Below are positions 10,535 through 19,458 of a stretch of 64,000 nucleotides of DNA, piece after piece. The DNA is from Sinorhizobium garamanticum (GTDB lineage Bacteria > Pseudomonadota > Alphaproteobacteria > Rhizobiales > Rhizobiaceae). Below the pieces are notes generated by a model. The model did no database searches, was not told the origin of the DNA, and worked only from the letters and a program-made list of their open reading frames with translations. Within the stretch, counting starts at the first letter, position 1. Each line of letters opens with the position of its first letter. The stretch is from assembly GCF_029892065.1 (NCBI RefSeq), contig NZ_CP120373.1, positions 4,154,345 to 4,218,344 of the forward strand, in the 5' to 3' direction. The translations under genes and the position numbers were made by a program.

Positions 10535-13140
10535 TTCCTTATCACTCCCTTGAGACCGCCGCCGATGAGGAACGTTGCGTCCATCAAAGCCAGGATCGGG
10601 TTGAGCCCGCCGCTCGCCACAAGGTAGCGGGGTTGCCAACGCGGGTGGAACTTGGACTTGAAGGCGCGCAGGCCCTTGAAGTTGTAAAAGCGTTCGCCGT
10701 GCTCGAAAAATACACGGCCGGCTCGATCCCACACGGGAGCTATCTGCCGGGAAGACATGCCCGAAAGTGGCGCCATGCCGAGATTGAAGCGCCGGTAGCC
10801 TTGCGCCTTGAGATATTCCATCAGTTGCACGAACAGGAAGTCCATCGAACCTTTGGGGGCGTCCGGCGAGAAGCGCATCAGGTCGATCGAGCCCTCCTCC
10901 TTGGTCGCGGTCGTGAGGATATTGGCGAAGGCAACGATGCGTCCCGCGCATTTAAGGACAGCGACCGGCTGCGCTGCAAGGTATTGGGGATCGAAGGCTC
11001 CGAGGGAGAAACTCTTCTCGTGTGCGCTGTGATGCGCGAGCCAGGCATCCGAAATTGCCGCGAGCTCTGGCAGGATTGCCGGCACTGCCTGGGGCTCAAC
11101 TATCGAGAATTCCAGTCCGTCACGCTGGCCGCGGCTGACCTGCTGGCGCAGGTTTGCCCATTTTCCACCCTTCAACTCGAACCGCATCAGATCGACCTCG
11201 GCAAGCTCGCCCAATCGGAAAGCCCGTAAGCCGGCGTCGGCGTAGTAGGCGAGCCCAAGGGGCGAAACCTGGTAGAACACCGCCCTGCAGCCATTGGCGC
11301 GCGCGGTCTCTATGAACTGCCAGATGAGATCCGGCCACGCTTCCAAGGGGCCGACGGGATCGAAGAGAGCGATCCAGGAACGCGCCCGCCGACCGTACAT
11401 GATGAAGGCGCTGCCGTCTGAAGAGAACATGACGCTCTTGTCGCCCATCCGCACGAGGTTGGCATCCGACATATCCTGGGCATCTACAATGGCGATCGCC
11501 CGCTCCAACGCCTCTTCCGATGCCGGCTCCACCGTTGTCGTGGCCGGGCGCATCAGGCTCCAGATGGCGATGGCACTCGCCCCGATCACAACCCCCAGGA
11601 AGGCACGAAGTCCGCGTGGCGCCTCGGCGGAAAACTCGAACTGCCACCAGAGCTCATGGCTGTATCCGACGTCGCGATAGACGAAAAGCAGGACAACAAA
11701 CGCGCCCAGGCAGACGACGCCGATCGCTGTGAGCCAAGGCGGCGTCAAAGCCTGACCGAACAGAGACGCGGGGCGAACGAAAAGCCGGCGGCTGGCAAGC
11801 AGCCCGACGACAAAGAATGCAAGCATACCCGCTTCAGCCAACGCCACCGCCTTCAGCAATGAAAGAAGCAGTGCAACCGTCGCAATCACGATCGACGCCC
11901 ACCAGGCACCGTCGAGGCGCAGCGCCAGTCCCCGCGCGACGATGACCAGCGCCAGGCCGAGCAGGCTCGCGAGGAAATGCGCGCCCTCGAGAAGTGGCAA
12001 CGGAACATAGCTTTCAAGGAATGCCAGGTTTTTGTCGGGCGTCGGCGTCACGCTCGACAGAACCAGCATGATGGCGAGTACAAGTGCCAACGTGGCCAGA
12101 AGCAATGGAGCAATCCGGCCTCCTATCCGGCGGACGCTCGATGCCGCGGGGCGACCAGCGAACTGACGTACCTCCACACCGACAATCACCACGATCGCGA
12201 TCAGCAGCGGCAGCACGTGATAGATGAGGCGGTAGAGAACCAGCGCGCCGAGGATCGTATCGACGTCGACCGCGCGGCCGAGCGTTGCAATCATCACCGC
12301 TTCGAAGACGCCGAGTCCCGCCGGCACATGGCTGAGTACGCCGATGCCGACCGCGAACGAATAGACCGCCAGAAAAGCAGGCCAGCCGATCGCTCCCGAT
12401 GGCAACAGGACGTAGAGAACGCTCGCGGATGCGGCAAGATCCAGCGCCGTTACCAGGAACTGGCGGGAGGCGGTTCTGGAGTCGGGCAGACGCAGGGTGA
12501 GGCGTCCGATGCTGACCTCGCGGCCCTCTCCGGCCAGGATAAAGGTGGTCAACAGGCCGCCGAGGACAACGATGGCGATGATCCGCAGCCAGAACGGTTC
12601 GAGCCCTGTCAGCGGAGCGACGTATTCGCCGACCGTCAGCAAGCTGAGGCAAGTGACCGCGGCAAGACCAAGCCCAAAGGCAAGCGTAACGAAGGCGATG
12701 ACGCGGGCTATCTCCTCCGGCCGCAGGCCGAGCCGGGAGTAGGACCGGTAGCGGATCGCCCCGCCGCTCAAGGCTCCGAAACCGGCCGTATTGCCAACGG
12801 CATAGGCACAGGCGGCCGTGAGCGCTACATCCGCGTAAGGCAGCTTGCGCTTGATGTAGTCGAGGGCTGCGACATCGTAGAAGGTGAGCGCGAGGAAGCT
12901 CAAGCCGGTGAACAGGATTGCGGCTGCGACCGACTTCCAACTCGTTTCCGCCAATGCCGAGACGACCTCGTCATAATGCACCTCGGCGGTCAGATGAAAG
13001 ATGGCCGCTCCGAAGAGCGCGATCACGAGAAGCGTGCCGATGGCGGAAAGATAGCGCTGGTTGCGCCTCAGAAACGGCCTCCATCCACTGTCGGCCTGGT
13101 GGTCTTGCGCTTCAATCTCGTGGGAAGAGCTGGACGCCAT
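10531..13140 (-). CDS. lpiA: Lysyl-phosphatidylglycerol synthase/flippase
   Basis: An 869-residue MprF/LpiA protein. The N-terminal ~500 residues contain a dozen or more hydrophobic segments (flippase-type domain; GFGALSGGAIRYRSY is a family block). The C-terminal ~300 residues are the cytosolic lysyltransferase domain, with MGDKSVMFSSDGSAFIMYG, SIDLMRFSPDAPKGSMDFLF and FNLGMAPLSGM. It moves lysine from Lys-tRNA to phosphatidylglycerol, lowering membrane negative charge; rhizobial lpiA is named for low-pH induction. It is coupled to acvB downstream. A direct repeat 62-85 bases upstream of the ATG is a candidate control site. Confidence 0.94.
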   Translation of the reverse strand: MASSSSHEIEAQDHQADSGWRPFLRRNQRYLSAIGTLLVIALFGAAIFHLTAEVHYDEVVSALAETSWKSVAAAILFTGLSFLALTFYDVAALDYIKRKLPYADVALTAACAYAVGNTAGFGALSGGAIRYRSYSRLGLRPEEIARVIAFVTLAFGLGLAAVTCLSLLTVGEYVAPLTGLEPFWLRIIAIVVLGGLLTTFILAGEGREVSIGRLTLRLPDSRTASRQFLVTALDLAASASVLYVLLPSGAIGWPAFLAVYSFAVGIGVLSHVPAGLGVFEAVMIATLGRAVDVDTILGALVLYRLIYHVLPLLIAIVVIVGVEVRQFAGRPAASSVRRIGGRIAPLLLATLALVLAIMLVLSSVTPTPDKNLAFLESYVPLPLLEGAHFLASLLGLALVIVARGLALRLDGAWWASIVIATVALLLSLLKAVALAEAGMLAFFVVGLLASRRLFVRPASLFGQALTPPWLTAIGVVCLGAFVVLLFVYRDVGYSHELWWQFEFSAEAPRGLRAFLGVVIGASAIAIWSLMRPATTTVEPASEEALERAIAIVDAQDMSDANLVRMGDKSVMFSSDGSAFIMYGRRARSWIALFDPVGPLEAWPDLIWQFIETARANGCRAVFYQVSPLGLAYYADAGLRAFRLGELAEVDLMRFELKGGKWANLRQQVSRGQRDGLEFSIVEPQAVPAILPELAAISDAWLAHHSAHEKSFSLGAFDPQYLAAQPVAVLKCAGRIVAFANILTTATKEEGSIDLMRFSPDAPKGSMDFLFVQLMEYLKAQGYRRFNLGMAPLSGMSSRQIAPVWDRAGRVFFEHGERFYNFKGLRAFKSKFHPRWQPRYLVASGGLNPILALMDATFLIGGGLKGVIRK

Positions 13141-13201
13141 GTTTCGCCCGTGCCGTTGAAGTAGACACGCAAGCTTTAACGCAGCTCTACACGAACAAAA
13201 A

Positions 13202-13225
13202 GTGAAACATCGGTAATGTGAAACA
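13202..13225 (-). promoter_or_regulatory. Direct octamer repeat upstream of lpiA
   Basis: On the minus strand the octamer TGTTTCAC occurs twice (13225-13218 and 13209-13202), head to tail with 16 bases between starts. Such spacing is roughly one and a half helical turns. It sits in the 99-base gap between the Nudix gene and lpiA, where an lpiA promoter is expected. The 9-mer TTTCACATT at the upstream copy recurs upstream of the RopB-like gene (19583-19591). Binding by any regulator is an inference. Confidence 0.35.
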
Positions 13226-13239
13226 GTAATGCTGGCCCG

Positions 13240-13836
13240 TTATAGAGCCAGAGCAGCAGGGTTCAACAACGCCCATTGCAGCAGCATAATCGTTTTGGCA
13301 TCGCAGATCTCACCAGTGCCGATCATAGCGACAGCCTTTTCGAAAGGGATTTCCAGCACCTCGATATCTTCGCCTTCATGCGCAAGCCCTCCGCCTGCCA
13401 TCACTCTCTTCGAAGCGTCGATGTGTCCCAGGAAAAAACTCGTCCGCTCCGTTACGGAGCCGGGGCTCATGTAAGCATCGAAGAGATGCATCGCACTTTC
13501 TATGCGATAGCCCGTCTCTTCCATCGCCTCGCGACAGATCGCCGTTTCAGGCGTCTCGCCGTCGAGAAGGCCGGCCGGCGCTTCGATGAGATATCCCGGC
13601 TCGCCCTGCAGAAATACGGGAATGCGAAGCTGGCGGACGAGGACCACCGACTGCCGCTCCGGATCGAAGAGCAGGATCGTTGCGGCGCGACCGTGGTCGT
13701 GGACTTCCCGGACCAGCCGGGCGGTTTGACCGTTGGACATTTCCTGTTCGAGCGTGACCTCCTCGAGACTGACGAAGCCTTTCCAGAGGGTTTTGCGGTC
13801 GATGATCCGGACGCGCGGGTCGGCATGTTCCGTCAT
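13240..13836 (-). CDS. NudK-like Nudix hydrolase
   Basis: A 198-residue Nudix pyrophosphatase. The Nudix helix is visible as AGLLDGETPETAICREAMEETGY with the REXXEE core, followed by YMSPGSVTER and GEDIEVLEIPF. This order and spacing resemble the NudK branch (GDP-mannose/ADP-sugar pyrophosphatases), so a nucleotide-sugar substrate is likely but the exact one is unknown. The start ATG (MTEHADPRVRI) has AAGGAT upstream. It lies between the molybdopterin oxidoreductase and lpiA on the same strand. Confidence 0.85.
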   Translation of the reverse strand: MTEHADPRVRIIDRKTLWKGFVSLEEVTLEQEMSNGQTARLVREVHDHGRAATILLFDPERQSVVLVRQLRIPVFLQGEPGYLIEAPAGLLDGETPETAICREAMEETGYRIESAMHLFDAYMSPGSVTERTSFFLGHIDASKRVMAGGGLAHEGEDIEVLEIPFEKAVAMIGTGEICDAKTIMLLQWALLNPAALAL

Positions 13837-13900
13837 GTGAGATCCTTGTTGGAAAGGGAATTCGGCTGAAACCGACAAGGCGCGATCGCCCGACCAATCT

Positions 13901-16015
13901 TCACACCCGACGCACCCAGACCCGGTTATCGTGGAAAGCCGCGCCGCCGTAGGGCGCGACCGCGTCGGCACCGGTCAAGACGTTGATACCCTCACCGTCG
14001 AGATGGGCGCCGTTCGGCCAAATCCCTTCGGCGATGACGACACCGCGGCGCGTGCCACCGCCGATCTTCGCATGCAACCGGACCTCGCCGCGGTCGTTGC
14101 CGAGCATGACGACATCGCCCTCGGCAACGCCGAGCGCAGCGGCGTCGTCAGCGTGGATCATGACTTCCGGTCGTCCCTCCTTCTGAACGGACGACGGCGT
14201 TTCGGAGAAGGTCGAATTCAGGAACGAGCGCGCCGGGGACGTCGCCAGTCTATATGGATGGCGTTCGTCGGCCACTTCGATCAGATCGACATGGTCCGGA
14301 AACTCCGGCAGCCTGCCGTGCGGGCCTTGCGGGCCCATCGATTTCGGCGGCCGGTTGGGTGCGGGCGTGCCGGTCCAATCGGCCTTGAAGCGGAACTTGC
14401 CGTCGGGATGCCCGAAGCCGTTGAGAAAATGTGCCTCCTCGAAAGCCGGCTGGCAATCGAGCCACTTCTCCTCTTTCATCCGCTCGTAACCGATGCCGTA
14501 ATTGGACAGCAGTCGATCGATATGCTGCCGTTCGGTGAGCCCAAAGCCTGGGTTGTCGGAAACGCCGAGGCGCTTTGCCAGCTCCTCGATGACGAAGAGA
14601 TTGGTGCGCACCGTCGGCGGCGGTTCGACGATCTTCGGACCGATGAGAATATGCTGGTGACCGCCGCCGCGATAAAGATCGTCGTGTTCGAGGAACATGG
14701 TGGCAGGCAGGACGATGTCCGCGAGCCGGGCGGTGTCGGTCATGAACTGCTCATGCACGGCCACGAAGAGGTCGTCGCGCAGGAAACCCTGTTTCACCAG
14801 CCGCTGCTCGGGCGCGACATTGACCGGGTTGGTGTTCTGGATGAGGAGCGCCGTCACGGGGCCGCGATGGCGCAGCGCCTCGGCATCCCCGGTCAGCACG
14901 CGGCCGATCTGCGATTGATCGAGCATGCGCACGTCGGGATCGTGGAATGCGGAACCGATGAGTTCGCGCTTGTCCAGCTTGAAGATGTCGTTGTTCGAGT
15001 GGAACGCGCCGCCGCCCTCGTGCTTCCAGGAACCGAGGACGGTGGCGATTGAAGCGGCCGCATGGATGGCGACGGAGCCGTTGCGCTGGCGGGTGAACCC
15101 GTAGCCTAGGCGGAAATAGGTCCTGGGCGTCGTTCCCACGAGCTTGGCGAAAGCTTCGATCTCCTCCACCGAGAGGCCGGTGATAGCGGAAGCCCAGTCC
15201 GGGCCACGTGTCTTAAGATGCGCTTCGAGACCCTCGGGATCATCAGCGAACTTCGCCATGTAGGCGCGATCGACATAGCCGTCGCGGAAGGCGATGTGCA
15301 TGACCGCGCAAGCCAGCGCGGCATCCGTGCCCGGTTTCAGCACGAGCCCCATATCGGCTTGCTTGACGGTCGGGTTCTCGTAGATGTCGATGACGACGAT
15401 TTTGGCGCCGCGATCCTTGCGCGCCTTGACCGCATGGGTCATCACGTTGACCTGCGTCGCGACCGCATTGGTGCCCCAGATCACGACGCAGTCGGCCTTG
15501 GCCATCTCGCGCGGGTCGGGGCCGCGCAAGGCTCCGGTCGCCATGGTGAAGCCGGTCCAGGCCATGTTCGTACAGATCGAGCCGAAGAAGCCGGAATAAC
15601 GCTTGGCGTGGCGCAGCCGCTCGATGGAGTCACGCTGGACCTGCCCCATCGTGCCCGCGTAGAAATAGGGCCAGACCGCCTCCGAGCCGTGCTTCTGCTC
15701 GGCTTTGACGAATTGATCGGCGATCTCGTCGAGCGCCGCTTCCCAGGAAATCTCCTGCCAGTTGCCCTCGCCCTTGGCGCCGGTGCGGCGTTGCGGCACC
15801 ATCAGCCGGCCGGGGTGGTAGATGCGCTCGGCATAGCGCGCAACCTTGGCGCAGATGACGCCGGCCGTGTAACTGTTTCCAGCCGCGCCACGCAGGCGGC
15901 CGATCTGGCCTTCGGCCGTGAGATCGACTTCAAGCGCACAGGCTGACGGACAGTCGTGCGGACAGACGGAGTAGCCGATCGATTTTTCTGCTTTGATAGG
16001 GGTCGCAACGTTCAT
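13901..16015 (-). CDS. Molybdopterin-dependent oxidoreductase
   Basis: A 704-residue member of the DMSO reductase superfamily. Near the N-terminus a CX3CX3C motif (Cys18, 22, 26 in CPHDCPSAC) with Cys55 should bind one [4Fe-4S] cluster. MGD-binding blocks follow (CVVIWGTNAVATQVNVM, VLKPGTDAALACAVMH, PVNVAPEQRLVKQGFL), and the C-terminal dinucleotide-binding domain starts around HPYRLATSPARSFLNSTF. No twin-arginine signal is visible, so it is probably cytosolic. Electron partner and substrate are unknown; no accessory subunit lies nearby. A second ATG 18 bases upstream (16033) is possible. It is divergent from rlmJ across 86 bases. Confidence 0.85.
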   Translation of the reverse strand: MNVATPIKAEKSIGYSVCPHDCPSACALEVDLTAEGQIGRLRGAAGNSYTAGVICAKVARYAERIYHPGRLMVPQRRTGAKGEGNWQEISWEAALDEIADQFVKAEQKHGSEAVWPYFYAGTMGQVQRDSIERLRHAKRYSGFFGSICTNMAWTGFTMATGALRGPDPREMAKADCVVIWGTNAVATQVNVMTHAVKARKDRGAKIVVIDIYENPTVKQADMGLVLKPGTDAALACAVMHIAFRDGYVDRAYMAKFADDPEGLEAHLKTRGPDWASAITGLSVEEIEAFAKLVGTTPRTYFRLGYGFTRQRNGSVAIHAAASIATVLGSWKHEGGGAFHSNNDIFKLDKRELIGSAFHDPDVRMLDQSQIGRVLTGDAEALRHRGPVTALLIQNTNPVNVAPEQRLVKQGFLRDDLFVAVHEQFMTDTARLADIVLPATMFLEHDDLYRGGGHQHILIGPKIVEPPPTVRTNLFVIEELAKRLGVSDNPGFGLTERQHIDRLLSNYGIGYERMKEEKWLDCQPAFEEAHFLNGFGHPDGKFRFKADWTGTPAPNRPPKSMGPQGPHGRLPEFPDHVDLIEVADERHPYRLATSPARSFLNSTFSETPSSVQKEGRPEVMIHADDAAALGVAEGDVVMLGNDRGEVRLHAKIGGGTRRGVVIAEGIWPNGAHLDGEGINVLTGADAVAPYGGAAFHDNRVWVRRV

Positions 16016-16101
16016 GGCTTTTCTATATGGCATCCGCTAAAGGGCAAAAAGCCCCATTCGCCATCCATCGAAACAATTGATCATAGCCATCGGCGGCGCT
16101 C

Positions 16102-16971
16102 ATGAACTACCGGCACATCTATCACGCAGGCAATTTCGCCGACGTCCTGAAACATGCGGTGCTGGCGCGGCTCGTCACGTATCTCAAGCAAAAGGACAAG
16201 GCCTTCCGGGTGCTCGACACGCATGCCGGCATCGGGCTCTATGACCTTTCGAGCGAGGAAGCCCAGAAGACCGGCGAATGGCGCGATGGCATCGGCCGAT
16301 TGCTCGATACGGAGCTTCCTGCCCCGGTCGCCGCTATCCTCGAACCCTATCTCGCGGCCGTTCGCGATCTCAATCCCGAGGGAGGCGTCACCCACTATCC
16401 CGGCTCACCGAAGCTCGTCCGCATGCTGTTTCGTCCGCAGGACCGGCTTTCGGCGATGGAACTGCATCCGGATGACTACGAGACGCTGCACCGCCTGTTC
16501 GATGGCGACTTCCAGAGCCGCATCACGAACCTCGATGGCTGGCTGGCGCTAGGCGCCCACCTGCCGCCGAAGGAAAAGCGCGGTCTCATTCTCGTCGATC
16601 CTCCGTTCGAGATCGAGGGCGAGTACGAGCGGCTGGTCGATGGCCTTGCGAAGGGATACCGACGCTTCGCCGGCGGCATCTTCTGCCTCTGGTATCCGCT
16701 GAAGAGAGGCGCACCGATAAAGGAATTCCACGCCGCGTTGAAAGCGCTGGAGATTCCAAAAACGCTCTGCGTGGAACTCGCGGTGCGCAGCGATCGCGAC
16801 ACCACGGGGCTTACGGGATCGGGCCTGGTCATCGTCAACCCGCCCTTCACGTTGAAGAGTGAACTCGATGTGGTGCTGCCCTTTCTGAAGACACATCTGG
16901 CTCAGGACCGCTTCGCGTCGGCCCGCTGCTTCTGGCTGCGGGGTGAAGCGACTCTCAACCCGGGGCCTTGA
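16102..16971 (+). CDS. rlmJ: 23S rRNA A2030 N6-methyltransferase
   Basis: The 289-residue product begins MNYRHIYHAGNFADVLKHAVL, a signature of RlmJ (formerly YhiR/ComJ). It carries the SAM-binding LDTHAGIGLYDL motif and the N6-adenine methylase catalytic tetrapeptide in LILVDPPFE. It methylates A2030 in 23S rRNA and is not usually essential. It stands alone, divergent from the molybdopterin enzyme. Confidence 0.93.
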   Translation: MNYRHIYHAGNFADVLKHAVLARLVTYLKQKDKAFRVLDTHAGIGLYDLSSEEAQKTGEWRDGIGRLLDTELPAPVAAILEPYLAAVRDLNPEGGVTHYPGSPKLVRMLFRPQDRLSAMELHPDDYETLHRLFDGDFQSRITNLDGWLALGAHLPPKEKRGLILVDPPFEIEGEYERLVDGLAKGYRRFAGGIFCLWYPLKRGAPIKEFHAALKALEIPKTLCVELAVRSDRDTTGLTGSGLVIVNPPFTLKSELDVVLPFLKTHLAQDRFASARCFWLRGEATLNPGP

Positions 16972-17016
16972 CGGATCGAGGGCGAAGGCGTCAATCTCCT
17001 GAAAGGATTCAGGGAG

Positions 17017-17454
17017 ATGGCCATGACTCGTACGCTTGCCGCATCGCTTCTGCTCTCGCTTTCCCTCACCACTGCTGCTCCGGCCGCCGACTATATCGGA
17101 GAGCCTGCACCCCACGCAGCCTATGCTGCCGGAGCCTGCAGCAATGCCTCCGTTCTGGGTTTCATCACCCGACGCTTCGACTACAAGGCCGCAAACTATC
17201 TTCATGCCAACCTCGCCATAGCCGAGATTCGCGACATGGGCCAAAATCGGTTCGAACCGCGTGACTATACCCATCTTGTCGAGCGTGAATATTGCTATGC
17301 GACTGCCGTGATGACCGACGGTGTGCGGCGTCCCCTCTGGTATCTGATCGAGCGGCCGTGGGGCTTTGCCGGTGTCGGCCGGAGCATCGAGTTCTGCGTG
17401 GGCGGCCTCGACCCCTGGTACGTCTACGGCGCGCATTGCGCTTCGCTTCGCTGA
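17017..17454 (+). CDS. Small secreted protein, function unknown
   Basis: A 145-residue protein with a standard signal peptide (RTLAASLLLSLSLTTAAPAA). The mature part has four cysteines (41, 93, 127, 141), enough for two disulfides, and is rich in aromatics near the C-terminus (DPWYVYGAHC). I do not recognise a family. Its stop is only five bases before the RNase T2 start, so the two are very likely co-transcribed, which raises a possible partnership with that exported nuclease. Confidence 0.75.
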   Translation: MAMTRTLAASLLLSLSLTTAAPAADYIGEPAPHAAYAAGACSNASVLGFITRRFDYKAANYLHANLAIAEIRDMGQNRFEPRDYTHLVEREYCYATAVMTDGVRRPLWYLIERPWGFAGVGRSIEFCVGGLDPWYVYGAHCASLR

Positions 17455-17459
17455 CTGCG

Positions 17460-18164
17460 GTGAAAAGGCTGCTGCCGGCGCTCGTCGCCGTTCTGACGAT
17501 CACCGCCTGCAGCGATGAAGGTGCGGACAAGACCGCCCCGAATTCCGGAACTGGCGGGGCGAAGACCGCGGCGACGGCTCCGGTTCTCGTCGGCAAAGGC
17601 TTCGACTTTTACGTCCTTTCCCTATCCTGGTCGCCCACCTGGTGTGGCAGCAACGATCCAACCGGAAAGACAGATCAATGCGAGGCCGGCAGCCGCCGTG
17701 GCCTCATCGTGCACGGACTCTGGCCACAGAATGAGAAGGGCTATCCGGAATATTGTCCGACGCGGCAATCGGATCGCGTCCCGGAAGCGCTCGGCCGGCA
17801 GTATCTCGACCTCATTCCCTCGATGGGGTTGATCGGTCATCAGTGGCGCAAGCACGGCACGTGCTCCGGCCTCAGCCAAGCGGACTATTTCGCCGTGGCG
17901 CGCGCCGCGCGTGAACGGCTCACGATCCCGCCGGAACTGGCTTCGACGGAAGGATCGCGCGATCTCCCAGTATCAGCGATCGAAGCCGCGCTTATCGCGA
18001 AAAATCCCGGCATGACGCCGGAGACGATCGCTGTTACCTGCGAAGCCAGGCTCCTTGAAGAAATCAGAATCTGCTTCGACAAGACACTGAAATTCAGGGC
18101 GTGCCCCGAAGTGGATCGCCAAGCCTGCAGAAGGGGCGCGGTTTCCCTGCCCCCTGCCCAATAA
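17460..18164 (+). CDS. Exported ribonuclease T2 (probable lipoprotein)
   Basis: A 234-residue T2-family RNase that cleaves RNA through 2',3'-cyclic intermediates. Both conserved active-site segments are present: IVHGLWPQN (CAS I) and HQWRKHGTCSG (CAS II), each with its catalytic histidine. The N-terminus (VKRLLPALVAVLTITAC) ends in a lipobox-like ITAC, suggesting a lipid-anchored periplasmic or outer-membrane enzyme. The start is a GTG at 17460, chosen because it opens the signal sequence directly; the upstream open frame is arginine-rich and overlaps the previous gene. The paired cysteines of the mature domain fit disulfide formation in the periplasm. Confidence 0.9.
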   Translation: MKRLLPALVAVLTITACSDEGADKTAPNSGTGGAKTAATAPVLVGKGFDFYVLSLSWSPTWCGSNDPTGKTDQCEAGSRRGLIVHGLWPQNEKGYPEYCPTRQSDRVPEALGRQYLDLIPSMGLIGHQWRKHGTCSGLSQADYFAVARAARERLTIPPELASTEGSRDLPVSAIEAALIAKNPGMTPETIAVTCEARLLEEIRICFDKTLKFRACPEVDRQACRRGAVSLPPAQ

Positions 18165-18180
18165 CAACGGAAGACTTCGA

Positions 18181-18771
18181 ATGAAGATACTCTATTCGCC
18201 TGCCTCCCCCTATTCGAACAAGGTCCGCATGGCCGCGCACCATATCGGGATCGCCGCAGAAAGCGTGCTGACGGACACGAACGCCAATCCGCCGGAACTG
18301 ATCGACAACAATCCGCTGGGCAAGATCCCGACCTTGATTACTGCGGACGGCAAGGCGATCTACGACAGCCGGGCGATCATGCATTTCCTCGACCGTGAAA
18401 CGAAGGGCAAGCTTTATCCGAAGAACGCAGCCAAGCGCACCGAAGTGGAAATCTTCGAGGCGCTTTGCGACGGCATTTGCGACAGCCTGCTGGCAATCGT
18501 CTACGAGAAGCGCTTTCACCCGCCGGAGAAGGTGCATCAACCCTGGATCGACCGCCAATGGGAAAAAGTCGAGCGCGCGTTGGATTACTTGAACGCCAAT
18601 CTGCCCAAGACCGGCGGCAAGCTCAATGCGGGTCATTTCGCGTTGGCCGCCCTGTTACGCTACATCGAATTGCGTTTCGCCGGCGAGTGGCAGCGAGGGC
18701 GGTCAAAGCTCAAGAACTGGCCGGCGAAGTTCGAGAAGCACTTTCCGGATTATTCCAATTTTAAGGCATGA
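18181..18771 (+). CDS. Glutathione S-transferase family protein
   Basis: A 196-residue two-domain GST. The N-terminal thioredoxin fold starts KILYSPASPYSNKVRMAA, with the usual serine region near Ser7-Ser12, the cis-proline segment GKIPTLI and the glutathione-contacting DSRAIMHFLD. The C-terminal helical domain carries the GHFALAALLRYIELRF block typical of bacterial GSTs. Substrate unknown. It ends three bases before a bidirectional terminator shared with the RopB-like gene. Confidence 0.88.
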   Translation: MKILYSPASPYSNKVRMAAHHIGIAAESVLTDTNANPPELIDNNPLGKIPTLITADGKAIYDSRAIMHFLDRETKGKLYPKNAAKRTEVEIFEALCDGICDSLLAIVYEKRFHPPEKVHQPWIDRQWEKVERALDYLNANLPKTGGKLNAGHFALAALLRYIELRFAGEWQRGRSKLKNWPAKFEKHFPDYSNFKA

Positions 18772-18773
18772 AA

Positions 18774-18798
18774 AAAGGCCGGGTCACCCCGGCCTTTT
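18774..18798. terminator. Rho-independent terminator between convergent genes
   Basis: A 7-bp GGCCGGG/CCCGGCC stem flanked by A-run and T-run (AAA...TTTT), four-base loop. It starts two bases after the GST stop and can serve both the GST gene and the leftward porin. Confidence 0.88.
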
Positions 18799-18819
18799 CG
18801 CTGATGCCATGTCGGTCGA

Positions 18820-19458
18820 TCAGAACTTGACGCCCATACCAACGCGGACGCTGTGCTCGTCATAGCCGGACGTGACGGTGCTGCCGCCAACGTTGAAGTC
18901 CTTGGAGGCGTAGTCGGTATAGCGATATTCGACGCGTGCGGTGATGTTGTCGGTAACCAGGGTTTCCGCACCGGCACCGGCCGTCCAGCCAACCATCGTA
19001 TTCTTGTCGGAGCCGCCCGGGGTCGAGAGCTTGGCCTTGCCGACAGCGAGACCGGCCGTACCATAGAGGAGAACCGGGTTCACATCGACACCGACGCGGC
19101 CACGGATCGAGCCATTGACGCCCTGCTCGACGCGACGGCCGCTGGAGTGAGAATCGTTGCCGGCATAGCCGATATCGGCTTCACCGCCGTATACGATCTG
19201 GCCGCTCTGCACGTTGTAACCGCCGTAAAGACCGCCGCCGAAACCAACGGAGGGGTTTGAGCCCGTCGCGTCAGCCTCGCCATGGTGCCAGTCGGCCGTG
19301 CCGCCGACATAGGCGCCCGACCAGTCCTTGGTCGCCGGTTCGCTGTATTCGGCAGCCGGAGCAGCCGGGACCTCATCGACGACGTCGGCGGCGTGGGCGG
19401 CCTGCAAGGCAACGAAAGCCATGGCCGAAGCCATGAGAGTGGTGGTCAGCGTACGCAT
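18820..19458 (-). CDS. ropB: RopB/Omp25-type outer membrane beta-barrel
   Basis: A 212-residue outer membrane protein. It has a signal peptide (LTTTLMASAMAFVALQAAHA), a short proline/alanine-rich periplasmic linker, then an eight-strand-type barrel that opens with WSGAYVGGTADWHHGEA and ends in the assembly signal GMGVKF (terminal Phe). The block ITARVEYRYTDYASKDF is typical of the Omp25/Omp31/RopB family of Rhizobiales. AAAGGAG lies six bases upstream of the ATG. RopB/AopB proteins affect envelope integrity and are linked to acid and ChvG/ChvI signalling in related species; that link is family knowledge, not shown here. Confidence 0.9.
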   Translation of the reverse strand: MRTLTTTLMASAMAFVALQAAHAADVVDEVPAAPAAEYSEPATKDWSGAYVGGTADWHHGEADATGSNPSVGFGGGLYGGYNVQSGQIVYGGEADIGYAGNDSHSSGRRVEQGVNGSIRGRVGVDVNPVLLYGTAGLAVGKAKLSTPGGSDKNTMVGWTAGAGAETLVTDNITARVEYRYTDYASKDFNVGGSTVTSGYDEHSVRVGMGVKF

